Below are positions 8,519 to 17,299 of a stretch of 22,379 nucleotides of DNA, in pieces. A model generated the notes under the pieces. That model ran no database searches. It was given only the letters and a program-made list of their open reading frames with translations, and had not been told where the DNA came from. The stretch spans positions 1,620,434 through 1,642,812 of the forward strand of contig BFEA01000108.1 of NCBI GenBank assembly GCA_003427395.1. Direction: 5' to 3'. The number at the start of each line of letters is the position of its first letter. The first letter of the stretch is position 1. Made by a program: the position numbers and the translations under genes. Origin of the DNA: Chara braunii. Lineage: Eukaryota > Streptophyta > Charophyceae > Charales > Characeae.

Positions 8519-8781
8519 CTATAGGGGAAGCTAAGCAATGTTCAGGGAACAGGGGATTTTTATTATGTTCTACTGGGTTAGGGAAACGATGTTTAGGAAA
8601 ACAGGGAATTTCTATTGATGTTTTAATGGGTAAGGGAAACAATGGTCAAGGGAACAGGAAATTTCTATTGATGTTCTAGTGGGTAAGGGAAACAATGGTC
8701 AGGGGAACAGGGAATTTCTATTGATGTTCTAGTGGGTAAGGGGAACAATGGTTAGTGAAACAGGGATCTGCTAATGATGTT
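8519..8781 (-). repeat. Five 53-bp tandem repeats in gypsy A 3' region
   Basis: Five diverged units of about 53 bp, each containing AACATCAATAGAAAT and a C/T-rich half with CATTGTTTCCC (minus-strand sense). Copy B has four units at the same place. They lie between the chromodomain stop and the 3' LTR. Units are adjacent with no spacer, so this is a tandem array and not a CRISPR. Confidence 0.9.
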
Positions 8782-9023
8782 CTACATGGTTGTCAAAGTC
8801 GGAAAAAATAAAAATGAAAATGTTTGTTCAGGATGCAAGGGCTGGTATGTCCGAAGGAGTTGGAAGCAAAATCTCATGTAGAAAAGTGTACAAGTGTCTT
8901 GAAAGGGGGTCTACAATGGTCTTGATCAGGTCTTGGAGTAGGTGGTAGAAGCGGTCTTCAGTGGCTGCAACAGGTAGGAACCTGAGAAGTGTAGCAGTAG
9001 TTCAAATGTCCAAAGTCCACGTG

Positions 9024-9212
9024 CTAGGGTGTGTCTGGTACATGAACTGCAATGAGGTCTGATCTGGAAGCAAGGAGGTCGCAGACTGATGCAAAGATCC
9101 ATGTCACAAGTTGCTGCTCTAGGAAGTCCGTGAGTCGGGATGCCGGTCGATGAAACAGCCTGGTGGCCAAACCAGCTGCATAATCTACATGAACAGTGAG
9201 GCAGCAGGCCAT
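9024..9212 (-). CDS. Small 62-codon ORF in gypsy A 3' region (uncertain)
   Basis: Reads MACCLT...LEQQLVTWIFASV...LIAV...VPDTP and stops. The same length and frame are open in copy B at 16485-16673, with 50 of 62 residues identical. No known domain is recognised; there is a weakly hydrophobic stretch but no clear membrane helix. By hand, only 4 of the roughly 17 nucleotide differences between the copies are synonymous, so there is no sign of selection on the protein. It may simply be conserved untranslated sequence that happens to stay open. Confidence 0.25.
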   Translation of the reverse strand: MACCLTVHVDYAAGLATRLFHRPASRLTDFLEQQLVTWIFASVCDLLASRSDLIAVHVPDTP

Positions 9213-9476
9213 TGTCCTCGTGCACTAGCCATTAGATCCTTTATCGACGGCGTCACGCAGGTTCACAAGCGTTGGACAAGAGAGACCAGGTAGTGGAGAG
9301 GACAGATGGGACAAGGCTAGGCGAGGGCAGGGGAAGATCAGACATCAAGAGTCAGGGTCGAGGGGAGGGTGAACTGGGTTCAAGGGTGTGTGTAGAACGG
9401 GGTTGCGAGGTTATAGATTTGTAGCAAGGTTTATACAGGGGTTTAGGGTTGTAGTTACGTGGGTATCTAGAACATA

Positions 9477-9930
9477 GGAGTAGCACGATCATAGGCGCGG
9501 GCAAGTTTCATGGCATTCTTGAGATTCGAGATAGGTTCCCATGTAGATTCTTCGTCGAGGTATCCGGTTCATTTGACTTTGTATTCAGTGATTGGTTCCG
9601 GGTGGTCAGATACCTGAGTAGTTCGTCGACCTATGATTGCTTCAACAATGAATTCAGGGTCTGCGGGTAATATGATAGGTGGAGGTCTAGGATATGGGCG
9701 TTCAGCGAATTGGGGTGGGGATTCATGATATTCTTTCAAGTATTAGACGTGGAAGACCTGGTGGGCGCGACTCATGTCGGGGTGAGTTGGAGTTTGTAGT
9801 TGACGTCGGAGGTTTTTTCAATGATGGGGAAGGGTCCGAGCCATTTGTTCGAAAGTTTTTTTGACAATCCATGTTCGGGTTCAAAGCGTTTGGCGGAGAG
9901 CCAGACTTTGTCCCCTACTTTGAATTGTTA
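9477..9930 (-). pseudogene. Gypsy A integrase C-terminus and chromodomain
   Basis: After the integrase core this minus-strand part encodes GDKVWLSAKRFEPE (a conserved GPF/GPY-like linker of Ty3 integrases) and LGPFPII. It ends in a chromodomain with EFIVEAIIGRR, EYKVK, TGY, STWEPISNL and AYDRA. Chromodomains of these elements are thought to guide integration by binding modified histones. Lesions: a one-base loss near the LTP segment (about 9790), TAA at 9743-9745 where B has Glu, and TGA at 9569-9571 replacing the chromodomain Trp that B retains. The last Trp of the aromatic cage region (STWEP) is present. Confidence 0.85.
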
Positions 9931-10968
9931 GTCCCGCCTGTGTTTTTTGATCTTGTTTGCTTGTTGTTCTTGTGTTCTTTCGAGGGCTTCGGTTGCTTCT
10001 CTGAGGAGTCGATTCATTGTTGCTACCCATTCATTGAGGGAATGGCAGGGTGTGAAGGGGTTGAGTTGCGAGGGAAGCAGGAAATCAGAGGGCAAGCGCG
10101 AATGGTAGTCAAGGTCAAGGTAGAATGGAGACAAGTCAATGGAAGGATAGACAACGTTGTTGTAGGTGATCTCGGCGGTGGTGAGCAGCTGATCTCAGTC
10201 GTGTTGATGTGGATGGCAGTACTTCTGTAGGATTCTTTGGAGAGTATCGTTCACCTTCTCGGTTTGTCCATCGTTCTATGGGTGGAATGCAGTGCTATAC
10301 TGGAGTGTAGTTTCGTAGGCGTTGAAGGGTTGTTTCCAGAACTGTGAAAGGAAACGGGGATCGTGGTCGCTGATGATATTCTTGGGGAGGCCGTGGTGTC
10401 GTGCAACATGGTCGAAGAAGAGTAAGGCGGTGTGCAAGGTGGTGCAAGGAATGAAATGGGCGTGTTTGGTCAGGCGACAGGCAATGACGTAGATGCAATC
10501 ATACCCGCGGTCGATCTTAGGGAGACCCCACACGAAGTCCATGGGAATGGACTGTCACCGGTGAGTGCAAATGGGCAATGATTGAAGCTTGCCCGTTTTG
10601 GCCCAGTTCGAGGGATTGACAACCTGACACGTGGGACATGAGCGAATGTATGTTTTGACGTCAGCGAGTAGAGAAGGCCAATAGAAGTAGCGGGAGATGG
10701 TGTCGAAGGTTTTCTGGAAACCGAGGTGACCTGCGGTCTTGGCGTCGTGGTGCTCGACCAAGAGTTGGGTACGAAGACCACGCGTGTCGGGGATGCACAG
10801 TCGGCGAGTGCCTTTGGCGTTGATGTAGTGGAGGTTGTCGTGGAGGGTGTAGTCGGGGACTGGGTCAAGATCGCGGAGCTTGTTGTAAATGACGGCGAAG
10901 TCTGGGCAAGAGAGGTAGCCTTGGGTGTATCGGTGATGGAGTGATGAGAGGAGTTGGATATGGGTCAT
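9931..10968 (-). pseudogene. Gypsy A integrase
   Basis: Frame consistent with the RT frame. The N-terminal HHCC zinc domain is visible as LVEHHDAKTAGHLG...SCPTCQVVNPS. The catalytic core has MDFVWGLP (first Asp), IISDHDPRF (second Asp) and DGQTEK (Glu). This enzyme inserts the element cDNA. Lesions relative to copy B: TGA at 10555-10557 and TGA at 10195-10197, both at Trp codons; TAG at 10276-10278 at a Gln; TAA near 9928; and a four-codon in-frame loss after FIPCTT. SDHDPR has His where B has Arg. The DDE residues are all present despite the stops. Confidence 0.88.
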
Positions 10969-11190
10969 GGCGGTGTGGACTTTCTCGGGGAGCTTGTGGT
11001 CGGGTCGTCGAGAGAGGGCATCAACAACACGGTTGCTTTTGTCGGGGGTATGGCAAATTGTGAATGTGAATTGGGAAAGGAAGTCGAGTCATCGAGCTTG
11101 GTGTGGGGTGATATCTTTCTTGGTGAGGATGGAGGAAACGATGGTGTTTTCAGTGCGGATGGTGAAGTATTGCCCGTTGAGGTACGGGCG
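10969..11190 (-). pseudogene. Gypsy A RNase H C-terminal part
   Basis: Continues the pol frame past the TGA at 11191. It reads RPYLNGQYFTIRT, SSILTKKDITP, QFTFTICHTP and DALSRRPDHK, matching copy B and the standard end of Ty3/gypsy RNase H before integrase. A second TGA at 11089-11091 replaces the Trp of the RWLDFL motif. RNase H removes template RNA during cDNA synthesis. Confidence 0.88.
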
Positions 11191-13032
11191 TCAGACTGTG
11201 AGGGCGTGAATCACGGCGAGGAGTTCCTTCTCGTTGGAGGGGTAATTCATCTTCGCGGGAAGGAGCTTCTTGCTTGCGAAGGCGATGGGGTATTCGCTGG
11301 GTGCAGCCTCGGGGTGAGTGGGTGAGTCCTTGATGGAGGGGGTCTCGGCGGTGTCGCGGGAGAAATGTTGGGGCAGTACGGCTCCAACGGCGAAGTCGGA
11401 GGCATCAGTGGTGACATAGAAATGGCGAGTGGGGTCGGCGATCTTGAGGACAGGGGTCGTGGTGATGGTTTGCTTGAGGAAGTCGAAAGCCTGTTGGCGG
11501 CGATCGTTCCAATTGAAGGGCTCGTCCTTGCGTGTGAGGTTGTGGAGAGGGTAAGAGATCTCGAAAAAGTTGCAAATGAACGGGCGGTAATAGTTGGCAA
11601 GGCCGAGGAAGGAACGGAGTTGGAGGAGGGTCTTGGGCGGGGGGTACTCGACGAGGGTTGTGACCTGCGAGGGGTCCATACGGATGCCTTCAGCGGAGAC
11701 AATGTGGCCAAGGTATTCGACGCTCGAAGCGGCAAACGTACATTTGTTGAGCTTGGCGTATAATTTTTGCTCTCGGAGGATCGAGAGGAGTTGGCGAATG
11801 TGCTGAAGGTGGGACTTAAAGGTGGGGCTAAAGATGAGGATGTCATCAAGGTACGCGACGACACAGACTTCGAGGAGGTCATGGAAGATGTGGTTCATGG
11901 TGGACTGGAATGTGGCGGGGCCATTGGTGAGTCCGAAAGGCATTACGAGGAACTCGTAGTGCCCGAACCGAGAGCGGAATGCGGTCTTGTGGGTGTCCTC
12001 CGCGCAGATACGGATCTGGTGGAAGCCACTGCGAAGATCGATCTTGGTGAAATATTTGGCTCCAGGGAGGCGATCAAGAAGTTCAGATATCCGGGGGAGT
12101 GGGTACTTGTTCTTCATCGTGATCTGGTTCAAGGCACGGTAGTCTGTGCACATGCGGAGTTTCGAGGTGTCGTTCTTCTTGACGAAGAGACAACTGGTTC
12201 CGAAGGGGGAGGAGCTAGGCTTAATGAATCCTTTTTCAAGGAGGTCATTGAGATGGCGCTTCACTTCTTCGTCCTCGAGGACGGAGAATAGGTACGGATG
12301 GCGGCAAGGAGGAGAATGGTCGGGCTCGAGATCAATGGTGTGGGATACACCTCGATCGGGAGGTAAATTGGCGGGCAAGGACTCGGGGAAGACGTTCTTG
12401 AATTCATAGAGAAGAGCGGTGATGTTAGGATCAGAAGGGGGGTCTTGGTCGGGTTTGTCCGTTGGAAGCAAGTCCTCGGGATGCTCGTGGTCGATAACAA
12501 GGCAATAGTAAGCGAAGTCGGGTTGTTCACGAGATATGTGAAGGAACTGGTGAGGGCAATAGTAAGCGGAGTCGGGTTGTTCACGAGATATGTGAAGGAA
12601 CTGGTGAGGGGAGACAGGGGGCGGGGTAGAAGGGGGGAGAAGGTAAGGGATATCAAGAGGAGAGTCAGGAGGGCGGGTGAGTCGGACGAAGGAGGGGTGG
12701 AAGGAGTAGGGCATGAAACGGTCAAGGCATGGAGTCCCCAAGAAGATGTCGCACATGAAGTGCATGACATCGAAGGAGACCTGACTGCGAAAAGGACCAA
12801 CAATCATGGGGGTCTCGGGGACAGTGCGATCGACAATGATGGCTGAGTCCTTATCCCCTAGTCGGATGGTGATCGGGGGGTCATAGCCGGTGGAAGAGAG
12901 GCCGACTTTGCGGACACAGGCTTCGTTGATGAAGTTGTCGGTGGCACCAATATCGAGGAGGGTCCGGAACTTCTCGATGCGCCAAGGGAGACGGCGATGA
13001 ACTTGAGTTGGAACCGTGCGGTTCCGGCACAA
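11191..13032 (-). CDS. Gypsy A pol: protease, reverse transcriptase, RNase H start
   Basis: 613 open codons, the longest intact reading frame in the window. Aspartic protease signature LLDIGATDNFI at residues 25-35. A proline-rich spacer around 120-200 contains an exact-looking 18-residue duplication (HQFLHISREQPD twice). RT motifs: LRMCTDYRALN about 292, KIDLRSGFHQI about 330, VMPFGLTNGPATFQ about 363 and the catalytic YLDD at 394-397. RNase H begins with TTDASDFAVGAVL (Asp at 543) and NEKELLAV (Glu at 601/603). The frame ends at TGA 11191-11193 where copy B has Trp; the RNase H then continues in the same frame to about 10970 with a second TGA at 11089-11091. The first roughly 20 residues are out of frame with B because of a 4-base loss near 12977, so the Met at 13032 is not the native start. 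Confidence 0.92.
   Translation of the reverse strand: MCRNRTVPTQVHRRLPWRIEKFRTLLDIGATDNFINEACVRKVGLSSTGYDPPITIRLGDKDSAIIVDRTVPETPMIVGPFRSQVSFDVMHFMCDIFLGTPCLDRFMPYSFHPSFVRLTRPPDSPLDIPYLLPPSTPPPVSPHQFLHISREQPDSAYYCPHQFLHISREQPDFAYYCLVIDHEHPEDLLPTDKPDQDPPSDPNITALLYEFKNVFPESLPANLPPDRGVSHTIDLEPDHSPPCRHPYLFSVLEDEEVKRHLNDLLEKGFIKPSSSPFGTSCLFVKKNDTSKLRMCTDYRALNQITMKNKYPLPRISELLDRLPGAKYFTKIDLRSGFHQIRICAEDTHKTAFRSRFGHYEFLVMPFGLTNGPATFQSTMNHIFHDLLEVCVVAYLDDILIFSPTFKSHLQHIRQLLSILREQKLYAKLNKCTFAASSVEYLGHIVSAEGIRMDPSQVTTLVEYPPPKTLLQLRSFLGLANYYRPFICNFFEISYPLHNLTRKDEPFNWNDRRQQAFDFLKQTITTTPVLKIADPTRHFYVTTDASDFAVGAVLPQHFSRDTAETPSIKDSPTHPEAAPSEYPIAFASKKLLPAKMNYPSNEKELLAVIHALTV
12501..12608 (-). repeat. 54-bp in-frame tandem duplication in gypsy A pol
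   Basis: Units at 12501-12554 and 12555-12608 differ at one base. Because 54 is 18 codons, the duplication leaves the pol frame open and repeats HQFLHISREQPD(S/F)AYYC in the spacer between protease and RT. The single difference points to a recent event. Confidence 0.92.
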
Positions 13033-13205
13033 ACAGAAAAGATCATAGTGTTGAGGCGGTGTTGTTCCAAGCCTAATCTAACAAGTTGATCATGTTGTGC
13101 TTGTTCCACAACGAGATCGGAGAAGGTGGAGGAGGAGGGGTTAGGGATGAGAGTAGAAGAGCAGGTGCTAGTGGGAAGCTCGACCGACGGGATAACAGAC
13201 GTCAT
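12960..13205 (-). pseudogene. Gypsy A gag-protease linker fragment
   Basis: The minus-strand frame from 13205 reads TCSSTLIPNPSSSTFSDLV, LGLEQHRLNTMI and RFQLKFIAVSLGAS. It aligns with copy B 13780-14010 (TCSSTLLPNPSATTFTDLV, FQLKFIPVSLGAS). This is the stretch between the gag zinc knuckle and the protease. A 4-base loss relative to B separates it from the protease frame. Homology ends at about 13,215, where copy B begins on the other strand. Confidence 0.8.
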
Positions 13206-13220
13206 CGGGAGGAGGACACC
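13205..13220. other. Head-to-head join of gypsy copies A and B
   Basis: Left of this point the minus strand matches the gag-protease linker of the family. Right of it the plus strand encodes the acidic gag segment leading to the zinc knuckle. Both elements lose their 5' ends here. A GGGAGGAGGA stretch fits both sides, so the exact base is ambiguous. No LTR, target-site duplication or filler is visible. Could be a genomic rearrangement or a misassembly. Confidence 0.7.
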
Positions 13221-13577
13221 ACCTACACCACCTCCTCGGACGAGTTCACTACACCGGACCCCGATGCATCTTCCGATTCACTCGACTCTTCATCCCTCTC
13301 TTCCGAGGAACTCAATGTTGTCCAATTCATTAGGATGGAGCGCAAAGATCACAGCTCTCGACCACCCTCATCTACCCCACCCTCCCGCCTCAAGAAACTC
13401 ATTCCCGAGGAACACACCTACCTCCAAGCAAAAGGGGGTTGCTTCCGTTGTCGCGAATTAGGGCACCAACAAACCAACTGCCCCAACGCCGCACAATTCA
13501 CCCCCCAGTCCACCTCCACTCGACCCGCAACCTCCGCATCATGGCCCTCGGCTAGCGCGGGTCCCTCCTCATCATGA
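13209..13577 (+). pseudogene. Gypsy B gag fragment with zinc knuckle
   Basis: An acidic Ser/Thr/Asp-rich stretch (TTSSDEFTTPDPDASSDSLD) is followed by basic sequence and the zinc knuckle CFRCRELGHQQTNC at 13440-13481, a perfect CX2CX4HX4C. Such knuckles in gag nucleocapsid bind element RNA during particle assembly. The open frame begins upstream at 13086 inside copy A, but that part is antisense to A and not gag. The gag N-terminus, with any capsid domain, is absent. The frame ends with TGA at 13575-13577. Confidence 0.85.
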
Positions 13578-13617
13578 ACACAGTCCCCAGGACATCGACC
13601 CGGCATCGACATCGCGT

Positions 13618-14040
13618 ATGTCGGCCCACCCATCGGTGACGTCCTCCGTCCCACCGATGGCTCATTTGGCATTGACCATTCGTCTGCCAACCCCTCCTCC
13701 GGTGACGCACATCCCACCGGATAATCTCCAGGCGTCGCAGTCTACTCCGCATGCCCCCCTCCCGACGATGGCCCCTATTCCGTCGGATGAACCCTCCACT
13801 GCCACATGTTCTTCCACCCTCCTCCCTAACCCATCTGCCACCACTTTCACAGATCTTGTTGGGAACGAGTCCGACACGATCGGCTCATTAAGTTAGGCCT
13901 CGAGCAACGTCGCCTCAACACTATGATCTCCTCTGCTTGTGTCGGATCCGCACAGTTCCAGCTCAAGTTCATTCCGGTTTCCCTCGGTGCATCGACGGTG
14001 AAGTTCCGGGCCCTTTTTTATATTGGCGTCACCGGCAACT
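13618..14040 (+). pseudogene. Gypsy B gag-protease linker and protease start
   Basis: Pro/Ser/Thr-rich sequence then TCSSTLLPNPSATTFTDLV (frame ending 13896). After a frameshift before 13923 it continues as QFQLKFIPVSLGAS and YIGVTGNFI, the protease active-site segment. The family DTGA-type motif (DIGAT in copy A) is YIGVT here, so the catalytic Asp is lost (Tyr). Immediately afterwards the sequence jumps to the end of RT. Confidence 0.78.
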
Positions 14041-14726
14041 TCATCGAGTTCCCACCTCCCTCCACCTTGACCCAGCTTCGCTCATTCATTGGACTCGCCA
14101 ACTATTACCGCCCCTTCATTTAAAACTTCTTCGACGTCTCCTACCCTCTCCATGAGCTCACCCGCGCCACCGAGTCCTTCACATGGACTGAACGTCGCCA
14201 AGCCGCTTTCGACAAACTCAAGCAACTCATCACCACCTCCCCCGTCCTCAAGATCGCTGACCCCACTCGCCATTTCTTCGTCACCACTGATGCCTCAGAC
14301 TTCGCCATTGGGGCTGTCCTGTCCCAGTATTTCCCTCCTGACCCCACCGAGATCCCCTCTGTCAAAGATTTCCCTACTCACTCAAAGTCCCCACCCGACG
14401 AACACCCCATTGCCTTCGCTAGCAAGAAACTCCTTCCCGCGGAGATGAATTACCCCTCCAACGAGAAGGAACTTCTAGTCGTGGTCTACGCCCTCAACGT
14501 CTGGCGCCCGTAGCTCGACGGACAATACTTCACCATCCGCACTGACAACACAGTCGTCTCCTCCATCCTTACCAAGAAAGACATCACCCCCCGCCAAGCC
14601 CGATGGCTAGACTTCCTTGCCCAGTTCACCTTCACCATCTGCCACACCCCCGGCAAAAGCAACCGCGTTGCTGATGCCCTCTCCCGTCGCCCCGACCACA
14701 AACCCCCTGAGAAAGTTTACGCCGGC
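14041..14726 (+). pseudogene. Gypsy B RT end and RNase H
   Basis: Begins at the deletion scar with the end of the RT connection (LRSFIGLANYYRPFI). RNase H follows: FVTTDASDFAIGAVL, NEKELLVVVYALNVW, FTIRTDN and VADALSRRPDHK. Compared with copy A, the missing part equals A 11650-12930 (about 1,281 bp, a multiple of three), and the frame is preserved across the scar. Stops: TAA at 14121-14123 (Cys in A) and TAG at 14511-14513 (Tyr in A). Without the RT palm and YLDD the copy could only move with help in trans. Confidence 0.88.
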
Positions 14727-15790
14727 ATGACCCACATTCAACTTTTTCCCTCGTTACATCGCCGCTACACCCAAGGTTACCTATCTTGCCCAGACTTCGC
14801 TTCCATTTACTACCAACTCCGCAACCTTGGCTCAATCCCTTACTACTCTCTCCATGACAATCTACTCTACATTGACACCAAGGGCGCTCGCCGACTCTAC
14901 ATCCCTTACGCACGTGATCTTCATATCCAGCTCTTGGTCGAGCACCACGATGCCAAGACCGCTGGCCACCTCGGTTTCCAGAAAACCTTCAACACCATCT
15001 CCCGCTACTTCCATTGGCCTTCTCTACTCGCCGACGTCAAAGCATACATCCGCTCGTGCCCCACCTGTCAGGCCGTTAATCCCTCGAACCGAGACAAGCC
15101 CGACAAGCTCCAATCATTGCCCATCCCTACCCACCGGTGGCAGTCCATCTCCATGGACTTCGTGTGCGACCTCCCCAAGACCGACCGTGGGCATGATTGC
15201 ATCTACGTCATTGTTTGTCGTCTGACCAAACGCGCCCACTTCATTCCTTGTACCACCTCGCACAATGCGAAAGACATCGCCGTACTCTTTTTCGATCATG
15301 TCGCTCGCCACCACGGTCTCCCCGAGAACATCATCAGTGACCGCGATCCCCGCGTCCTATCACCGTTCTAGAAACACATCTTCCAAGCCTGCGGAACCAC
15401 GCTCAAGTATAGCACTGCATTCCACCCCCAGACCGATGGCCAGACCGAGAAGATGAACGATACTCTCCAAAGAATTGTGCGGAAGTATTTTCATCCACAC
15501 CAACATGACTGGGATCAATTGCTCACAGCCGCCGAGATTGACTACAACAACATTGTCTGCCCTTCCACTGGGATGTCCCCTCTCTACCTCGACCTTGGCT
15601 ACCATCCCCGCTTGCCCTCTGATTTCTTGCTTCTCTCGCAGCTCAGCCCCTCCACCCCTTGCCCCTCTCTCAATGAATGGGTAGCAACAATTAACAGACT
15701 CCTTAGAGAAGCAATCGAAGCTCTTGAAAGACACAAGAACAACAAGCAAACAAGACTAACAAACACAGAAGTGACGTGTCATTCAAAGTA
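14727..15790 (+). pseudogene. Gypsy B integrase
   Basis: Zinc domain LVEHHDAKTAGHLG...SCPTCQAVNPS. Catalytic core MDFVCDLPKTDRG (Asp), IISDRDPRV (Asp) and DGQTEKMND (Glu). Then MSPLYLDLGYHPRLPSD, typical of Ty3/gypsy integrases. 214 codons are open before TAG at 15369-15371, which replaces the Trp of the SQFWK motif in copy A. The same frame continues to about 15780, where a frameshift moves the C-terminal domain to another frame. All DDE residues are present. Confidence 0.9.
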
Positions 15791-16239
15791 GGGGACAAAG
15801 TTTGACTTTCTGCCAAACACTTTGAACCCGAACAAGGCTTGTCCAAGAAACTCTCGAACAAGTGGCTCGGTCCCTTCCCCATCATTGAACAAACCTCTCC
15901 CGTGAATTACAAACTTTAGCTTCCACCAGACATGCGTCGCGTCCACCTAGTCTTCCACGTAGAATACCTCAAGGAATACCACGAATGCCCTCCTCAGTTC
16001 GCTGACCGCCCTTATCCTAGACCTCCACCAATCATGCTTCCAACAGACCCAGAATTCATAGTCGAATCAATCATAGGACGAAGAACAACTCAAGTATCAA
16101 ATCACCCGGAACGAATCACCGAATACAAAGTAAATGGACCGGATACCCTGATGAAGAATCAACATGGGAACCCCTTGATAATCTCAAGAATGCCATGAAA
16201 CTTGTTTGTGCCTATGATCGTGCCTACCCTATATCCTAA
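15791..16239 (+). pseudogene. Gypsy B integrase C-terminus and chromodomain
   Basis: Reads GDKV, a TGA at 15803-15805 where A has Trp, then LSAKHFEPEQGLSKKLSNKW, LGPFPII, a TAG at 15917-15919 (Gln in A) and VHLVFHVEYLKEYHE. The chromodomain starts at EFIVESIIGRR. A one-base loss relative to A between 16131 and 16132 shifts the frame; in the next frame GYPDEESTWEPLDNL and AYDRA follow, to a TAA at 16237-16239. The aromatic Trp residues are retained here, unlike A, where one is a TGA. Confidence 0.88.
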
Positions 16240-16484
16240 GTATACCCTGGTATAAACCGTAAACCCTCGCTTGAAACCCTGCTACAACCTCGCAACCCTG
16301 CTCTACACACATACTTGAACCCAACCCACCCTCCCCTCGACCCTGATTCCTGATGTCTGATTTGTCATTGCCCTCGCCTAGCCTTGTCTCATTTGTCATC
16401 TCCACTACCTTGTCTCTCTTGTCCATGCTTGTGGACTTGCGTGACGCCGACGGTAAAGGATCTAATGGCAAACGCACGAGGACG

Positions 16485-16673
16485 ATGGCCTGCTGCCTCA
16501 CTGATCATGGAGATTATGCACCTGGTTTGGCCACCATGTTGTTTCATCGGTCGGCATCCCGACTCGCAGACTTACTGGAGCAGCAACTTGTGACATGGAT
16601 CTTTGCATCAGTCTACGACTTCCTTGCTTCCATATCAGACCTCATTGCAGTTCGTGTACCGGACGCACCCTAA
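16485..16673 (+). CDS. Small 62-codon ORF in gypsy B 3' region (uncertain)
   Basis: Counterpart of the copy A frame at 9024-9212: same start, same length, stop at the same place (TAA here, TAG in A), 50 of 62 residues identical. No recognised domain. About 91% nucleotide identity to A makes this one of the best conserved parts of the element. The substitutions do not favour synonymous sites, so a coding role is doubtful; an RNA or packaging role is equally possible. Confidence 0.25.
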   Translation: MACCLTDHGDYAPGLATMLFHRSASRLADLLEQQLVTWIFASVYDFLASISDLIAVRVPDAP

Positions 16674-16906
16674 CATTTGGACTTTGGACATTTGAACTAC
16701 TGCTACGCTTCTTGGACTTCTACCTGTCGCAGCCGTCGAGGACCGCTTCTACCACCTATTCCAAGACATGATCAAGACCGTTGCAGATCCCCTTTCAAGA
16801 CACTTGGACACTTTGTTCCTACATGGGATTTTGCTTCCCACTCCTTCGGACGTACCAGCCCCTGCATCCTGAACAAACACTTTCATTTTTCCTGAAAACC
16901 CTGTAG

Positions 16907-17118
16907 AACATCATTAGAAAATCCCTGTTCCCCTAACCATTGTTTTCCTTACTCACTTGAACATCAATAGAAATTCTCTGTTTCCCTGACCATTGTTCCC
17001 CTTACCCACTATAACATCAATAGAAATTCTCTGTTTTTCTGGACATTGTTTCCCCTTACCCAGTAGAACACCAATAGAAATCCCTTGTTCCCTGAACATT
17101 TCTTAGCTTCCCTTGTAG
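16907..17118 (+). repeat. Four 53-bp tandem repeats in gypsy B 3' region
   Basis: Four units of 53 bp starting AACATCA(A/T)TAGAAA and ending in a C/T-rich half, directly adjacent to one another. Same unit as the five-copy array in A at 8519-8781. The last unit is the most diverged in both copies, as expected of an old array edge. Confidence 0.9.
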
Positions 17119-17283
17119 ACCTACCCAGTTACATCATACCTTCACCTGTGCAGAACATCTTACAGAATACCCTATGACTTGCATCACTCCCCTTCTCCTT
17201 TTTCGACCAGTGATCGGCCCTGTCCCATCCTTCACAGTTCCTTTTTGTCTCCTTAGGTTTTTGGCAGCCGGGACGTTGTCTTT

Positions 17284-17299
17284 CAGAGGGAGGGGATAG
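17284..17299 (+). other. Polypurine tract of gypsy B
   Basis: CAGAGGGAGGGGATAG lies immediately before the TG of the 3' LTR. This is where RNase H leaves the primer for plus-strand cDNA synthesis in LTR retrotransposons. It is absent from copy A through deletion. Confidence 0.85.

Larger units (their letters stand above)
8139..13215 (-). mobile_element. Ty3/gypsy chromovirus copy A, 5'-truncated
   Basis: Minus strand, 5' to 3': protease with DIGAT, reverse transcriptase with YLDD, RNase H, HHCC integrase, chromodomain, a long 3' untranslated region with 53-bp tandem repeats, and a partial 3' LTR ending at 8139. Protease-RT-RNase H-integrase order plus a C-terminal chromodomain defines a chromovirus. 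Gag, primer-binding site and 5' LTR are missing because the element stops at the head-to-head join near 13,215. About 140 bp holding the polypurine tract and LTR start are also gone relative to copy B. Positions 8782-9023 and 9213-9476 are 3' untranslated sequence with good similarity to copy B. Confidence 0.93.

Noticed and set aside
8519-8781. CRISPR-like array
   Set aside because: Units of 53 bp are directly adjacent with no unique spacers, no cas genes exist, and the same array lies in both retrotransposons.
11767-12291. Plus-strand frames of up to 174 codons opposite gypsy A pol
   Set aside because: Antisense to a recognised RT with YLDD and matching motifs; no domain of their own and Glu/Val-rich as expected for the reverse of a C-rich coding strand.
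13086-13208. N-terminal extension of the gypsy B gag frame
   Set aside because: These bases belong to gypsy A on the opposite strand; the glycine run is an antisense reading of its serine-rich linker.
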